A stretch of 64,000 bases of DNA from Lingula anatina (lineage: Eukaryota; Brachiopoda; Lingulata; Lingulida; Lingulidae). The stretch spans positions 184,258 to 248,257 of the forward strand of contig NW_019775457.1 of NCBI RefSeq assembly GCF_001039355.2, written 5' to 3'. The notes beneath the pieces were generated by a model. The model was not told where the DNA came from. It saw only the letters and a program-made list of their open reading frames with translations, and did no database searches. Shown here piece after piece: positions 11,698 to 26,500 of the stretch; position 1 is the first letter of the stretch, and the number at the start of each line of letters is the position of its first letter. The translations under genes and the position numbers were made by a program.

Positions 11698-13700
11698 GTT
11701 TTAATCCAATCGTTATTTAAACTGATACTTTCACAATAAGAACAAGTCAATTCAGATTTGAATTTATTTTATTTGTGGTTTATTTGTGGTTTAAAAATAC
11801 GATTGACAACTAACAGTTAATAGACAATGGGAAATATAAAAATTATTTATATTATGGCGTATATTTTTTTTGGCCGAGCAATGGATCTGGTGAAACTTTG
11901 ACCGAACGGGAATATATTTGTACTGGGGGTTGCATCATGTCATCTTTATATTCTTTTGAGGTAGCATGAACTTATGACTACAGGCACATTAAATCCACTT
12001 TATAGGTAATTAAATCACTTCCACCTCAACCAAAATCGCAATTTTCGGTTGATTAAAAATGCAAAGTATCTTGTGCTATGTCCACGTTCAACTAAATAGT
12101 TTTTGACTTGAACACATGCCTATAAAATAGTTTGTCTCAACCAGAACAACTATCACAATCATAACCGATATGTTCCTGGTTAACGATAACATCATCTGGA
12201 CGTGGTATGGTTAGATAGGCTTTTGCATTAGTTTTGTTTTGGTAGGTTTTGTGTAAGCAGAGAGGGGTAGAGCATAAGCCAAAGGTCCCAGAAAAGAAAA
12301 TTAGCTTTGTCAAGGAAACCTCTTATTTTGCCTAATCATTTTCAGTAGGCAGAGAAAATAAAGTGATTTTAAACTGATTTCTATATTAAATATTGGGAAA
12401 AAACAATACAATTAATTCATCTAAGATTTAGCTGAATAGAAATAAAACATAAGTAAAATACTTTAACATGATATGATTAACTGATTGAACTGCATCAGTT
12501 GTTTCAAAACAGGGACCAAAAACGCAGAATTCTTCATATTACAAGGCCCCTAGCCAACAATACTTGTACATATCCCACCTTAAACAGGAGCTGTAAAACC
12601 TAGATGTCGCCTAAGCAAAATGTTACTATATATTGCAAAATACATAAAAATTTTAGGAAATGAGATATACCTGTAATAGAGAGATAGTTTTTCAGATTTC
12701 TTGATCTGTAGTACATCTCAGTACGTACCGGTACAGTACGTGTTTGGATTAAAGTGAGGACCATTGCGCACTCAATTGGATTTCTAGTGTAAGAAAATGT
12801 TCAGTTAAGCAAAAATGCCATTCGCTTGGTATTTGAATTATATAATATTAATTGTTTTAACACAATCTGGAATTTTAGGTCAGTGTTGAGTAAGTACGTA
12901 ACAATTAATGTATACTACTCATCAGTCTAATATTGAAGGCCATCGTCCGTAAGCTAACGGTGAGAAAAATTACAGCTTGTGCCAAAAAAAAAAAAAAAAA
13001 AAAAATGATGACTATCATACAATGTTCAGATGGTCTGTTTTCTTTCCTAAAGGGTATGTAAGATATATTACAATATGAAATGAAATATGTTCAAAAATAG
13101 TATTTTTACAAAAAGCAAAATTAAAAGTTTTTTTTTTATTATTATTACTATCTTTCCATATGTATAATATATAGTAGTTAGAGAGCCTCTGAATGTAAAA
13201 AACATTTCTGTGCTCTATAAATAATAATAATATAATAATAATTATTATTATTAAAAAAGTGTCCTTACACCAGTTAAACTGTATAGAAACCTTGAACCCA
13301 GGTAACGTTTCCGGAGTCTGCGTAAAAATATATAATAATATGTAGATCTTTATGCTTGGAGCTAAAATTTCCAGGAAATTGTTCAAGAGGCGAGATTAAA
13401 AATAAATTTTTGTTGAATATTTTGAAGCAAAACCCCCTAGACATGGAGCAGACAAACAACCATACTGTAATAGGCGGGTTTCGGATTGAATAAAAGTTGA
13501 TGTGTCAAATTGGGGACTACAAAGTTAAGTAAATGCACCAATATAATTAAAGATAATGATTATCCGACGTTGTTAAAGTACTAATTACTAAAAAAAGTCC
13601 TGATTTCAACTTAATCATTTACATGGGCATGCTTTAGAGAGTGTCTTGGGGCACTTGCTCAAAAGCCACCTACCGGTGACCTGATTGGTTTGCATTGGCC
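11698..13700. other. Intergenic sequence between the receptor and ADGRA
   Basis: AT-rich and without a supportable exon. It holds a poly-A run (about 12984-13004) and an (ATT)n-rich stretch (about 13133-13255). Open frames on the minus strand here have no recognisable product. Confidence 0.6.
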
Positions 13701-13850
13701 AATCAAAATATTTGCTGTGAAAACGTCACCGCCTCTTCTGAAAGGACTGAGACTCACTGAAATGTGGGTATGTTTTGTTTGAAAATTGTGCGAATATTTG
13801 CTTAGTTATCATAATGTGAGGACGATCAGTGGAACAGGAAGGTTTAATGG
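13670..13850 (+). promoter_or_regulatory. Candidate promoter and non-coding first exon of ADGRA
   Basis: Two CCAAT-type boxes in opposite orientation (CTGATTGGTT near 13680, TTGGCCAATC near 13696) lie just upstream of a segment that ends in a strong donor, TTTAATG|GTAAGTCAAGG near 13850. An acceptor (GATTTCAG) near 14448 would join it to the exon holding the start codon. This is inference from signals only; no transcript is available. Confidence 0.35.
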
Positions 13851-14520
13851 TAAGTCAAGGCTGATTTTTTTGGCAATTAAACCGCTAAAGTTCCGGTAAA
13901 GCGTGCAGGATTACAGAGTATGTGTGTAGGCCGCCTGCTGTGTGGTCTATCGCCGCACTCTGTCTCAGCACTGTAGTATTTAGTAATACTAGGCTTCTTT
14001 AGGATGCACAGAAAACGTATCTCTGGTCAGATACCTTATGTTGAGCCATTCGCCGCCCACCGATAATTAACAGGTGAAATTAGGGTTCTCCGTCAGGTTC
14101 ATTCTAGTCACTGAAAGCGTACAATCACCGGCTCCACCGTGATTAAGTCTTTTTTCATACTCACTTTATTTTTCTCAGTTATTATATAGCCTTAAAACTA
14201 GACAGAAATTTGTTTCCATGTAATGCACATCAGTGATAGAACTAGACTTTCACTCCTTTACACTTAACATGGATCTTAAAATTTACTAGTATTAGTACTG
14301 CCAAAATGGATAAACCCACCAATTTTTAACATTTGAGTGTATTTGAGAACATTTTTCACATGCTCTTTGTTAAAGAGGTGTATACATAAAGGAATATTGA
14401 AGATGGGGCATTGCCAATGCTGATGTCTGTATTTTGATTAGATTTCAGGTAGTATCAATATGGAATACAGGATATCATGGAGCAGTCTACACACACTATG
14501 GATGTAGCAGTTAATTCATT

Positions 14521-17500
14521 ATGAGGATTACCAGCTGGATCATAGTCCTGTGGTCAGTTGTGACCGTGGGCAGTGGATGTCCACTGAGCTGTAGCTGCAC
14601 ACTGAAGAAGGACAGTGAAGACAGAGTCATGGGGAAGAAAGTCGTCTGCTCAGATGTCAACTCGCAGATCTCGAGACTGGACCTTGTGGTCAGAGAGCTC
14701 CCTCTGGACACTGTGGTGTTGTAAGTAGTGTTGATGGTCAGTAGTTAATACCACAGATCTCCAGACTAGACCTTGTGGTCAGAGAGCTCCCTCTGGACAC
14801 TGTGGTGCTTTAAGTAGTGTTGATGGTCAGTAGTTAATACCACAGTTCTGTAGACTGGATAAAGTGATGACTAGGTGTACAGTGGTTTAGGTAGAGATGG
14901 ATACCTAAAGTGATGACTAGGTGTACAGTGGTTTAGGTAGAGATGGATATCTAAACTGATGACTAGGTGTACAGTGGTTTAGGTAGAGATGGATATCTAA
15001 ACTGATGACTAGGTGTACAGTGGTTTAGGTAGAGATGGATACCTAAACTGATGACTAGGTGTGCAATGGTTTAGGTTAACTTATTTACAAGCTTTGGCAT
15101 CAGAGAGTCATGGCTATCATTACAAATGTTCTCCCCCCCTTCCCCAATAGATCTCATTTTTGTTATATATAACATCTAGTTCTACTGATCTCTAGGTATG
15201 CACAGGTTTTGGTTAAAATTAATTTGTTTAAAACATTTCTGTCATATCTGTTTATTGTTATAGTACTAGCAGGTATAATATTGATGTTTGAGGTTTGAAC
15301 CCATTGATAACATTTATTAAAACATTGATACAGAATACTTATATAAAATGATTGGTGCAGAATATCTTAAAAGAGTATTATATCAAGAAAACGAGGCAAA
15401 CATTCTGTCACACAGTTCATGCATCCACTGTTATGTTCATGGTTTCTCCTAAATAATACAAAATTATTTTTTCTTCACAATATTAGTAGCCATATCTGGA
15501 TATTTGGGCTCTGGAGTTGATATGGCAGTATAGCCCCTAGCAAGCTAGATTTCCAATCTCTTGTATATTATATCTCAGTTATGCACAGTGTGCCTTGGTA
15601 TATGTTACACACACTAACTGTTCTGGTGGTTTTCAGTCACTGTGAGAGAGTATACATGAGACTGGCAGTGAATTAATATTGATGTCCAGTTGATCAGAAT
15701 ACACTTAGACCCCAGCTCACTGACAGCTAGACATCAACATAATAGACTGGAAGGTTTAGGTTCTTCACACAAATAATTCCACTGTTGATGATTACACAAT
15801 GTTATTAAAGAATCAGCCTGCTGATTTATTTTTCTGCCCTCATTTTAAACTATTTATTATATTGGCTGGGTTTCCTGGCTGCTGTCTTTGGCTGGGCTAA
15901 ATCTTTTCCTCATTCCCATCTCTGGAATTAGCTGATTTATGCAGTCACCATAGAAATGTATGAAAGCTTGAATTGTGCAGAAAAATTCATGATTTCATGG
16001 CCAAATATTTTAACATCTCAACAAGAGAGGATTTGTGTATATCAGGTGATAAGTAAGATTTCAGATTTTATAGTGAGTCTACAATGAATGGACTAGAGGA
16101 GATATTGTGCTAAATCACCCACAAGGAAGAGACCATGTTCATCCCCAAACACAGTTTTAGAAGAAAAAAAAGACCGTTCTTAGATGTCAGTTCAATAGCC
16201 TGGCAACTGCTGTCATTCTTCTCCAGATCCGTGCATTGATTTTACTGCTGAGGATTTGTAAGAAATCTCTTTATACACTGACAATCAATCTTTGTGGACC
16301 ATCTTCAATAGGCTGGGATAAAATTGCATTAATATTGGCATCAATCTAATTTCACTGGAAATGCTCTTTATGTGGTGCGTGCTGCTCAAGGTTCAGATCA
16401 CGCTCTCTGGGTTGGTGTTTTGTTTTTTTCATAAGCCATATTTGTTGTAGCTATACAGGGAAACAGGAGCCTGATGAAGGGATAATGAATTGACTTGTAT
16501 GATATCTGAGAGTTTATGTGGAGATGAAATGCATAGATATCTTCTTTTGAACTCTCTGGTCTTTATTCCACACAGAGTATATTTTCCTANGCTGAGGATT
16601 TGTAAGAAATCTCTTTATACACTGACAATCAATCTTTGTGGACCATCTTCAATAGGCTGGGATAAAATTGCATTAATATTGGCATCAATCTAATTTCACT
16701 GGAAATGCTCTTTATGTGGTGCGTGCTGCTCAAGGTTCAGATCATGCTCTTTGGGATGGTGTTTTGTTTTTTTCATAAGCCATATTTGTTGTAGCTATAC
16801 AGGGAAACAGGAGCCTGATGAAGGGATAATGAATTGACTTGTATGATATCTGAGAGTTTATGTGGAGATGAAATGCATAGATATCTTCTTTTGAACTCTC
16901 TGGTCTTTATTCCACACAGAGTATATTTTCCTATTATAAGAATTGTGACAGTAGATCAGTGGGAGTAGATTGTGGCATGGACTGAGCATTTTAACTACAG
17001 AACATTAGAATGTAAATGAGAAATGACAAATTCAATGTAATTCTGGCACCTTGTTCAGCCAGTAGACCTAGGTCCAAATATGGGTTTAATGAGAAACTGG
17101 TCAGGTATTTGATAACAGTGATAGGGAAGATCTGACCCATGGTGAGAGGTAGGGTGATGTAAGCTAGCTTGTAGGGTGTAGATTGTTAACAAGACAGCTA
17201 ATTAGCTCTGAACCACAGCCTCACATGGGGCTACTCAACTCCCAGCACTGATCCTCTACAACTTACCCCAGGGCTGTACTGTACAGTACACTCACTGGGT
17301 AGACATGTTAAACAAGTCAAGTTTGATTTTTGTTAGAAGAATGTGGTTTTGAAAGTATTTTAATGCATGCTGTTGGCCTTTTTTTATTAGAGGTGTATTA
17401 TACAGGATTTATCCACCAATGTGAATTTAACTTGGGAGAAAAAAGCAATTTAAAACACTGCCGTAAGTTGTCATGGCTTTTTGAAAAGAATATCTGACAC

Positions 17501-20500
17501 ACACACGCACGCACACACACACACACACACACTATAAAGGCAGTGTTAATAACCGGCACATGCCATGGTGTAGAAAGGAGGAGTAAAGCTAATCAAGACG
17601 TCAACAGATTAGAGGGACTGGGCTGCGGGGGAATCATGCCAGCAAACACTGTATTGTAGTAACTTCTGAGAATTAAGTACAAGTTCATACAAGTTTAGTT
17701 TTGGTCAATATATTCATATGGAAGTGCACAGAAATGCTAAGCAAGGCAGTTTTATGAGGTAAAATTAAAGCTCATCGTGTTTTTCTGATACCTGTTGTAT
17801 GAATGTGACATGCACCCTATCTCAGATACTGCCCTAGTGACACCCACCCTAACCCAGTAAATACCTCAGGGAAACCCACCCTAACCCAGTGACACCCATC
17901 CTAACCTAGAGACTGCCCCAGTGACACCCACCCTAACCCAGTGACTGCCCCAGTGACACCCACCCTAACCCAGTGACTGCCCCAGTGACACTCACTCTAA
18001 CCCAGTGACTGCCCAAGTGACACTCACTCTAACCCAGTGACTGCCCAAGTGACACTCACTCTAACCCAGTGACTGCCCCAGTGACTGCCCAAGTGACACT
18101 CACCCTAACCCAGTGACTGCCCCAGTGACACCCACCCTAACCCAGTGACTGCCCCAGTGACACCTATTTGTAGCTGTTCAGTGAATATGCATAGATTTGT
18201 GTGACTTCTATATGACTTAACAATTGATCAATAATTTATGATTATTAAACATGATACAGTAGGTTTATAAATTTCAGTAAACAGAATATATCAGCAAAAT
18301 CTTTCAAGTATCAGAGATAATGCTATTGCTTTCTGCTGAGCTGTATACTTGGGGGGATATTAATTGTTCTGACTTGCTACAAGATGGCGTGTGGGGGAAG
18401 ATTTGCTGAGAGGATTGTTAGCTTACAGAGTTAGGATTTCTGAAATCTTAGTGTGAAATCTTGGGTAAATGTCACGAGTATGTAGTGGAAGCATGAACCA
18501 GGCGCAATGAGATTTTCCACTTGGTTGCAGAGGTACTTCCATTCATCTTTATGTACCCAGCTAATTAGCAGTGTTGGCCTTTAACCACTGGATCAATATG
18601 CCTTTTTCCATCCTAGAAGATAAATCCTGTAACATAAATTGGCCCATCAGTTAGTGCAAATTGAACATGTGCATGAGAGAAGCACTATTTCAGCCACATT
18701 TTTTTTCTTTTGATAATTGACAGTTTCAGCAGATTTCTATTAGTATATTATGTGCATAGACAGCTAACAGAGAGAAGATGTAGATTATGTGTACTCTAAC
18801 ACGGAAATGAAGTGCATTTGATTCTGTGGATGCAAATGAGACTGCATAATTCAATCTTTTTCGCAAAACAAACTTAGTTGGCTTTTGTAAAAATTGTGCA
18901 AAATGTGACTGAAGGTTGTATTGTGTTTGCAATTTGTGATTCATAAATCCATGGAGCAATAATGGAGAAAGTAAAACTTCTGTGTATAGATCTACTAGTA
19001 CAATATGTTAAATATACATTCACAATAAATATTATTCATCACAGGTCTTTTATATTAAAGTATGAAATTTCACATTAAAGTGACGAGCTGTTAAATACTC
19101 CAATGTGTCGTCTTATCTCTTCCAGAGACCTGAGTGGGAATGCCCTCACCACCATTCCACGCAATGCTTTCCAGGGCCACTCCAAACTCCAGAGAATGTA
19201 AGTAATACCCAGATTGGCCTCTGTAGACGAATACCTTGAGATATTGCAATGAGGAAAGCATATAAAATTTAATTAAGATATATGTTTTATATGAGCTCAC
19301 AGTTAGAGAGCAGCTGTGTCTTAGGGTCTATTCCCACAACTTTAGATCGATCTATCACCGCGGGGAGTCTCACCAGACTACCGTCAGATAATCCCCTTTA
19401 AGTGTCCATCCCCGCCCACTACAAGCCGTAAGGGGCAATTAACTTTCGTGTCCGCCCGGCTGACAGCTATTCAGCGCGAACCCCCAGGGAGTTAGGTCGA
19501 TCCAAAGTAGGTCGATCTAATCTATGGAAATGGGGTGTTAGTCAGCAGTTTACCTGCAGTACAGGAATGCATTGTCAACAGCTCACTATAGATACTCCTG
19601 ACATCAACTATTGTTACAGATGAGTTAATTGAAGTATTGTATAGTATAAAATGGTGAGAAGTTTGGTGATGTAGGCCGTTCCACCGTGTTTTCTCCTGTC
19701 AGTCTGGATTGGAGAATGTGTATATGTGGAGTTGTAGGTCAAGTTGATGTTCAATGAATGGCAGGAGGATCCAGGAAACCTTGGCCTTTCAAATGGGTGC
19801 ATATTTTCTTAGCTGGTTTATTTGCTTACACAGTCGCCTAACTTCTAATTGATTGAAGTGCCAAGCTTCAAGAAATAGCTCTTTAATGCAGGAAAGTCAC
19901 AGATTTAACTGAACTCTCAGTTTTCCTGTACTTTCAACTCCTATACTGACCAATCAAGAAAGTTTGTATTTTGATATTCATCATGCCAAAATCCCACAAT
20001 AGAGAAAAAATACTTTTTTAAATCGTCACGATTTCCTGGAGTTGGTAGCCAGCTGGATTTGTGACTCAGTGACCTAACACCTAAAACACTTCAGAGAGAG
20101 AGAGATTACTTAAGAGTTAGCCACTGTGGGTGGGAGTGACCCCAGCTGAAGGAGACAAAGTACACATTCTCAGTAAAGATAACTCTTTTTCTGACAGCCT
20201 GGCAGAGAGAGAAGTAACACAGATATTCAGATAATCTTGTAGTTTTCCCACTCCCTGAACACTTAAGCCTTTAACAAAACTATTGACTGTGGTGAGTGTA
20301 CAAGAGCAACCCAGCAGTAAGGAAATTCAGATGTGTGAAAGGTTTTCTTTCCTCAAGGGACTTCCCCATTGCTGTGTTTTCCATGTCAAATGAATGGGTT
20401 TAGCTGAGCCGTAGACAGGATCAATTCTGCTGATAAAAGTGGCTGATGAAAGCTGTATATTCTTTCTTCTAGTACACTTGCAGTAATTTCCTAGAGCCCA

Positions 20501-23500
20501 ACCAGCACTGGCTCTGAGAGGAAGGTCTCCTATTCACTTCTATTGAGAAGTTTCCCAGACAGGAAATGACTTCCAGGAAGAGATGCTGTCAGATTTGATT
20601 GAAGGAATATTTAGGAAAGATAGGGTGGCAGATGTTCAGGGTTATTCTGGTCTAAAATATTGATGATTATTTCCTAGAAACTAAAGTATTTTTGTAAGAA
20701 ACATCCACAAATAGTCCACACATCTAAAAGCATGCACAAGACTGATATTATGGTTTCCATTTTAGTAAACACTTGATGTTGGACTAAAATTGGCATCTAT
20801 TTTTTAAATCTTAGAAGAATCTCAATTGTGATGGAAAAGATCTACAGATATTGTGGTGACTGAAATGTTTGCTAAATATGAAGAAATAGAAAGGGTTAAC
20901 AGTCTATGGTGACTGAAGCATTGGCTTAAGAAAGGAATAGAAAGGGTTAACAAGCCCTCTACAGACAGTCTGTGGTGACTGAAATATTGGCTTAACGAAG
21001 AAATAGAAAGGGTTAACAGGTCCTCTGTAGACTGTCTGTTGTGATTTAAATATTGGTTTGATGAAGAAATAGCAAGGGTTAACAAGTCCTCACCTCCAAA
21101 CATTATCATTGAGTCTGATTGATATTATGTCAGTGTCACCTTTAACCTCAGTATTGTCACCTCCCAAAGTAAGTCTGTTCTAACACCTGTCCCTGTGAAG
21201 ACTCTCAGAGGTGATATGATTTCCCCAGTATACAGAGATTATTTCCAGAAACCTTTCAGAATCCTATGTGTACCCTCAGAGGTGATATGATTCCCCCAGT
21301 ATACAGAGATTATCCCCAGAAACCTTTCAGAATCCTATGTGTACCCTCAGAGGTGATATGATTCCCCCAGTATACAGAGATTATCCCAGAAACCTTTCAG
21401 AATCCCATGTGTACTCTCAGAGGTGGTATCTAATTCCCCAGTATACAGAGATTATCCCCAGAAACCTTTCAGAATCCTATGTGTACTCTTAGAGGTGATA
21501 TGATTCCCTCAGTATACAGAGATTATCTCCAGAAACCTTTCAAAATGCCCTGTTAGTATGTGCCCACAGTTACACTTTTGTCCTCCTTGTCAAAGTCGAC
21601 ACTAGAAATATAAATATTTGTGGAGTTTAGGATTCCATGCTGAAGGTAGAAGATTGGGACCCTGGCTGTCACATGTGGGGATTTGTAACACATTATGTCA
21701 ATACAAAGGTTGTGACTGCACTGGCAGACTTTTTATTCCGCTCAACCTAGAACACTGATCTTTTTTCCCTGAGAACCATTCTATTTGAACAACTGAAATT
21801 AGATTTTATGTTGCTGTAATAATATCAGAATCCACTATTAATGATAGCAATAAGAACACTGCAGCCTTTTGGAAGGGAAACAGTGTCTGTTGTAGCCCCT
21901 CTGATGACTAATTTGTATCCAGTGCTGATGTGTATGGGTGTTCTTGATTGCAGTTTTCACATTCTCTAGTGTTTCATATTATACACGATTTTCAAAGAGC
22001 AAAAAAAATTGTGTCTAGAAATTAATGTAATTATCATCAAGCACTTTGTTTTGCTGTGGGTTTAACCTTTGGGTTGTGAGGAAGTGATAAAATTGTTGAA
22101 AGATTTACCTTAATGAAGTGGTTGGCTTTTTATCTACAGCTGACTCCATGAGTAACTCCCACTAACACAAAGGCCACAACCTCCAAGTTATTTACTATAA
22201 CTGCGCCTTACTGCAAGGTTCAGTACCATTTATTCCCCTTACAGTACGGTTCAGTTAAAAACTACCAACAACAATCATTTTTTTTTTATTCTATAGTAAG
22301 AATGGCATTTTTTTAAAGAATTTTTTGTTTTGTATGCATATGACAGTAAATTTTGAATTTTGATAATAATTTTGTTTCTTATATTTCAGAGACCTTCAAA
22401 ACAACCAGATCAGTGTGATAGAACAAGGAGCATTCCAGGGTCTAAGACAGCTGAAGAGACTGTAAGTATTATATACATGGAAAAAATGGTGTTTTAGCTA
22501 TGCATCCTATAAACATCTCTTTGCCAATGTGTCCATTGTCATGTAGTGTCTATAGTACATCCAGGCTAGAACTCACTGACATCTCCAGTGTGGTCATATT
22601 TTGCCCTCACATCCTTCCTTATCTAAACTTGGAGCAAAGTTTAGGTTTGAATTACTCATGGTTGTATTTCTCACCCGTGGTGTAACCATGGCAACTTGGG
22701 TTAACCAAGGTAGAGGGAATAGGTCAGTACAGATAACAACTGGGGGGCCCAAACAAACAGCTGTTTTTTATATACATGTAGAACTTGAACTTTTTTTTGC
22801 TTGTAGAATTTTATTTGTTTTCTTTATTTATCAGCAAAAAAGTTTTGAAAGTTTCACTGTTGCAACTCTCAGAATGTCATTAGTTAATGAAGTCTTTTGA
22901 TCTTTTTTTTTGGAAAAAAAAAGATGACAGATATGGTAACATTTGATGTGAGATAGTAGTATGTTCAAAGCCTGGAGTTCTCAGCTGCCCAGGTCCTGAG
23001 TGAGATGTAAACAATATAAGCTCTGAGAGGTTCCTGACTACCACACTCTGATACTGGGACAAGAGTGGAGCTATATATAGCAGCACTCAAAACATACTTG
23101 AAGGAAATGTCAAGTTTTCTGAGATGTTAATTGAATCTTCCCTGTAATGGGCCGGCTGAGAGAGACTGGAAAGCTCTCTAGCACAGTTATCTACTAAAGA
23201 ATGGGATCTTTACAGCAGAGAAATATACATATACTAGTCTGTACTAATACAGTTATCAGAGTAGTTGAAGTCCTGCACACAGAAAGAACAACCCTGTCCT
23301 ATGTATTTTATATGTATGTGAGGTGTAGATTCCTCTAGTGCTAGTTGTTATAAACAAAGTGATGGACACATGCCACCAAATATATGTAATGTACAGGAAA
23401 GTTGGATATATACAAATACACTGTAGTGTTGAGGGGCTTTAGGTCTTAACCTATTTGTCCTGGAATGGCTTCATCCTTGTGGCTCTTAAAAAATTAAGAT

Positions 23501-26500
23501 TTTACTGGTCCATGTTTGATTACTAAGGCTTCGTTCACATGGAGAGTCTATTTTCTAAAAATCTATTTTCTATTCGCGGTATCTTATGATCACGGTCTGT
23601 GCCCTGAATATACCGCAGCGTAATTACTGGCAGCATGAGCCAGTTACTTATACAAAGCTGTAATTAATTCTCGGCTGTGCTCGCATTCTATAAAATCTCA
23701 TCCTCCGTTGCCGCATCGCTTGCCATCGGATCATGACGGTTGCACTGGTATCTGTCGTGTGTATAGCTTCTTCATCTTCTTCGTCTTGTTGTTCCACAAA
23801 ATTGACAAACACATTTTTCAAAGCAACCGCGACTGCCATTAACTTTCTAACTTCCTACTGCGGATGCGTCAAGGTATCAGAATCTCCTCCGAGCACAGCC
23901 AAGAATTAATTACAGCTTTGGAAGCAACTGGCTTGCGCTGCCAGTAATTACGCTGCGGGATATTCAGGGCACAGACCGTGATCACAAGATATACCGCGAA
24001 CAGAAAATAGATTTTTAGAAAATAGACTTTCCATGTGAACGAAGCCTTAGTAAGGCAAAATGACTATACGATATGTTATTAATGTAACTGAAAAAAATAC
24101 ATGCTTTGTTTATTTTGGCAAAAATGGCCGAAAGATTTTCAGGTTTGTGTTAATATTATTTTTCTGTCCTAGGGACCTTTCTGGTAACAGACTAGGCAGT
24201 ATCAACAGCAGCATGCTGGAAGGACTAAATCAGCTGGGAAGACTGTAAGTACTGTGATACTAGTATTGGTTTTATTTAACTTGACTACTTAAGTTATACT
24301 AAAACTATACTAAAAAATAAAGACCACCTTTCAGTTTAAATCCTTTAATTATTTTTTGAATTATTATTTATTTATTTATTTATTTATTTTTGCGGACTGA
24401 AAGTAGTGAGCATTCTTTACCTGTATAAACATACCAGTACTGCCTCACATTAGTAACAAATAACCAGCTTCAGATTAACTGTTTTATTCAAATGGACTTG
24501 TACTCTGTCAACACTCATTAGTATAGAAACTAATGGAATCTCATCCTTAAAAATAATAAAGTACAGAGAGAACAGCTCAAACCAGCAGAAGTGTTACTAG
24601 GACATGTTATTTATGAACATGGTTGTTTAAATTCACACCTCCATCCAGCTCAACCCACCATCCAGCCTGGTGGATATGATCAGCCTTGACAACACCAGTG
24701 TGTCACACAATACAGGGCTTTGTGGAGAAAACTGGTTTTTAACTGAATCTACTGATTGCACTACTTTGCTTCATGTGTTTTCAGTTTCTGAAATAAATTT
24801 GCATCTGATTGGTGGCTTACAAGTACAGGATAACGGTTGGCATAAATCTATAAATCTCTCCTTGCCACTCAGTGGCTGGGGTCTATAACAAGAGAGGTAC
24901 AGACTTGGACGTGTTTATGATCTGCAGGTAGACTGCATAACCGCTGCCCATTGTGACTAATGATCTGGAAACAACACTATTAATTGTCCTATGTGTGAAA
25001 TGTAATTATTCATACTACAGAACTTTGTCTGGCTTTTGAATGACTTTGGAACAGATAAAAAATGTGAGTTGGTAAAATAAGTTCTCTTTTTTTACGGTTG
25101 ATTTATCAAATGTAATGTAAACCATATATCCAGGAAATGGTTACAAGGGGAAGTATAGAATTGAACTGAATGACTCTCTCTTCTAGCTCCTTGTCCAATA
25201 ACCAGCTGAAGACTATCAATATAGACTGTATGACTCTTTTTTCCAGCTCCTTGTCCAATAACCAGCTAAAGACTATAAAGGAAGGAACATTCAAGGATTT
25301 GACTGCACTCAGAAAACTGTAGGTGTCTAATAACAACCAATATCTAAGAACATTAGTTTATTCAGTTTTTGTCACTTCTTATATGTCAGACATACAATGC
25401 AAATGTGTATGATTTATTAAAAATTGGAAAAAAGTCTTGAAAACAAGTATATGATACTAACCACTACATGTCATGATATATAATTGATGTCATATTTCCA
25501 CTTACAACAATCACTAACCATTCTGTAATGACAACACATTTTCAGTGACTTCCAATCGGCCTACTTAATGTGTGACTGTCACCTCCAGTGGATAGTTCGC
25601 TGGTCCAAGAACCAACGTGTCGGGATCGCCAACAACACCAGATGTGCTGTGCCCCAAGGAATGAAGGGAAGAGCAGTCAAAACATTGAAGAAAAAACAAC
25701 TACACTGTCGTAAGTTGTCTTAACTTCTTGAAAAGAATATCTGACATCACTTATTTTGTTTGGAAAAAAGCTAGCATGTTTGACTTATGAAATTTTAAGG
25801 AGAAGCTGCTAGTAGGTAGGGAAAGAGATAGAGAAGAAGAAAAAACAAATAAGCATGACATTTCCATATTGTGGGCGGCTTAGAACTAGTTTAGTCTTCT
25901 ATAGGTAATAAAGGAGTAAATATACAGCAGATTAAATGAAGGAATCTGTATAGTGCAGATTAATTTCTTAGAGACATTAGGGGGAACTAATTTGTGTCAA
26001 AACATCAAATTTTGTACTTGGTTAAATCTGGTGTATTTCAAACCTTTAATTTCCATTCGTTAAAAATTACAATACAAAACTTATGCAGGTGGCAAGTGAT
26101 GGTAAATCAGAAAGAAATATAAGAAAATGGCTTTAAAAACTTGCTCAATTATTTGACTCAACTGTTAAGATTATGTCAGATTCAGACTATCTGGAGAACA
26201 GCAGATGTACAAGTAGATATGTGAGTAGTGAGTTTTTCTCCCTCTCAGCCTATATCCCATTTGTCAGTTTAAAGTTAATGTTTCATGTTATTTCCCTCCT
26301 TTCTGCTGGTCCCTGCACAGTGACAGCACCCTAGGACATGGGGGCTCGTTATGTCACCTGAAGTAGACAAGATTGTCAGGTGTGACATTTGAAGTGGCTG
26401 TAGTCTGAGGAGGGATGTGGGGCAGTTAGTGGTGTGTGAAAAACACCCTCTCACACCAACCTGAAATAAAGCTGAGAATAAAAAGATATTGTGACTGGCT

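Noticed and set aside
17815-18170. Internal telomeric repeat
   Set aside because: CCCTAACCC occurs, but in units of about 30 bp with GTGACTGCC spacers, not as tandem TTAGGG.
20822-21109. 95-codon minus-strand frame
   Set aside because: Repeat-driven; no splice sites or homologue recognised.
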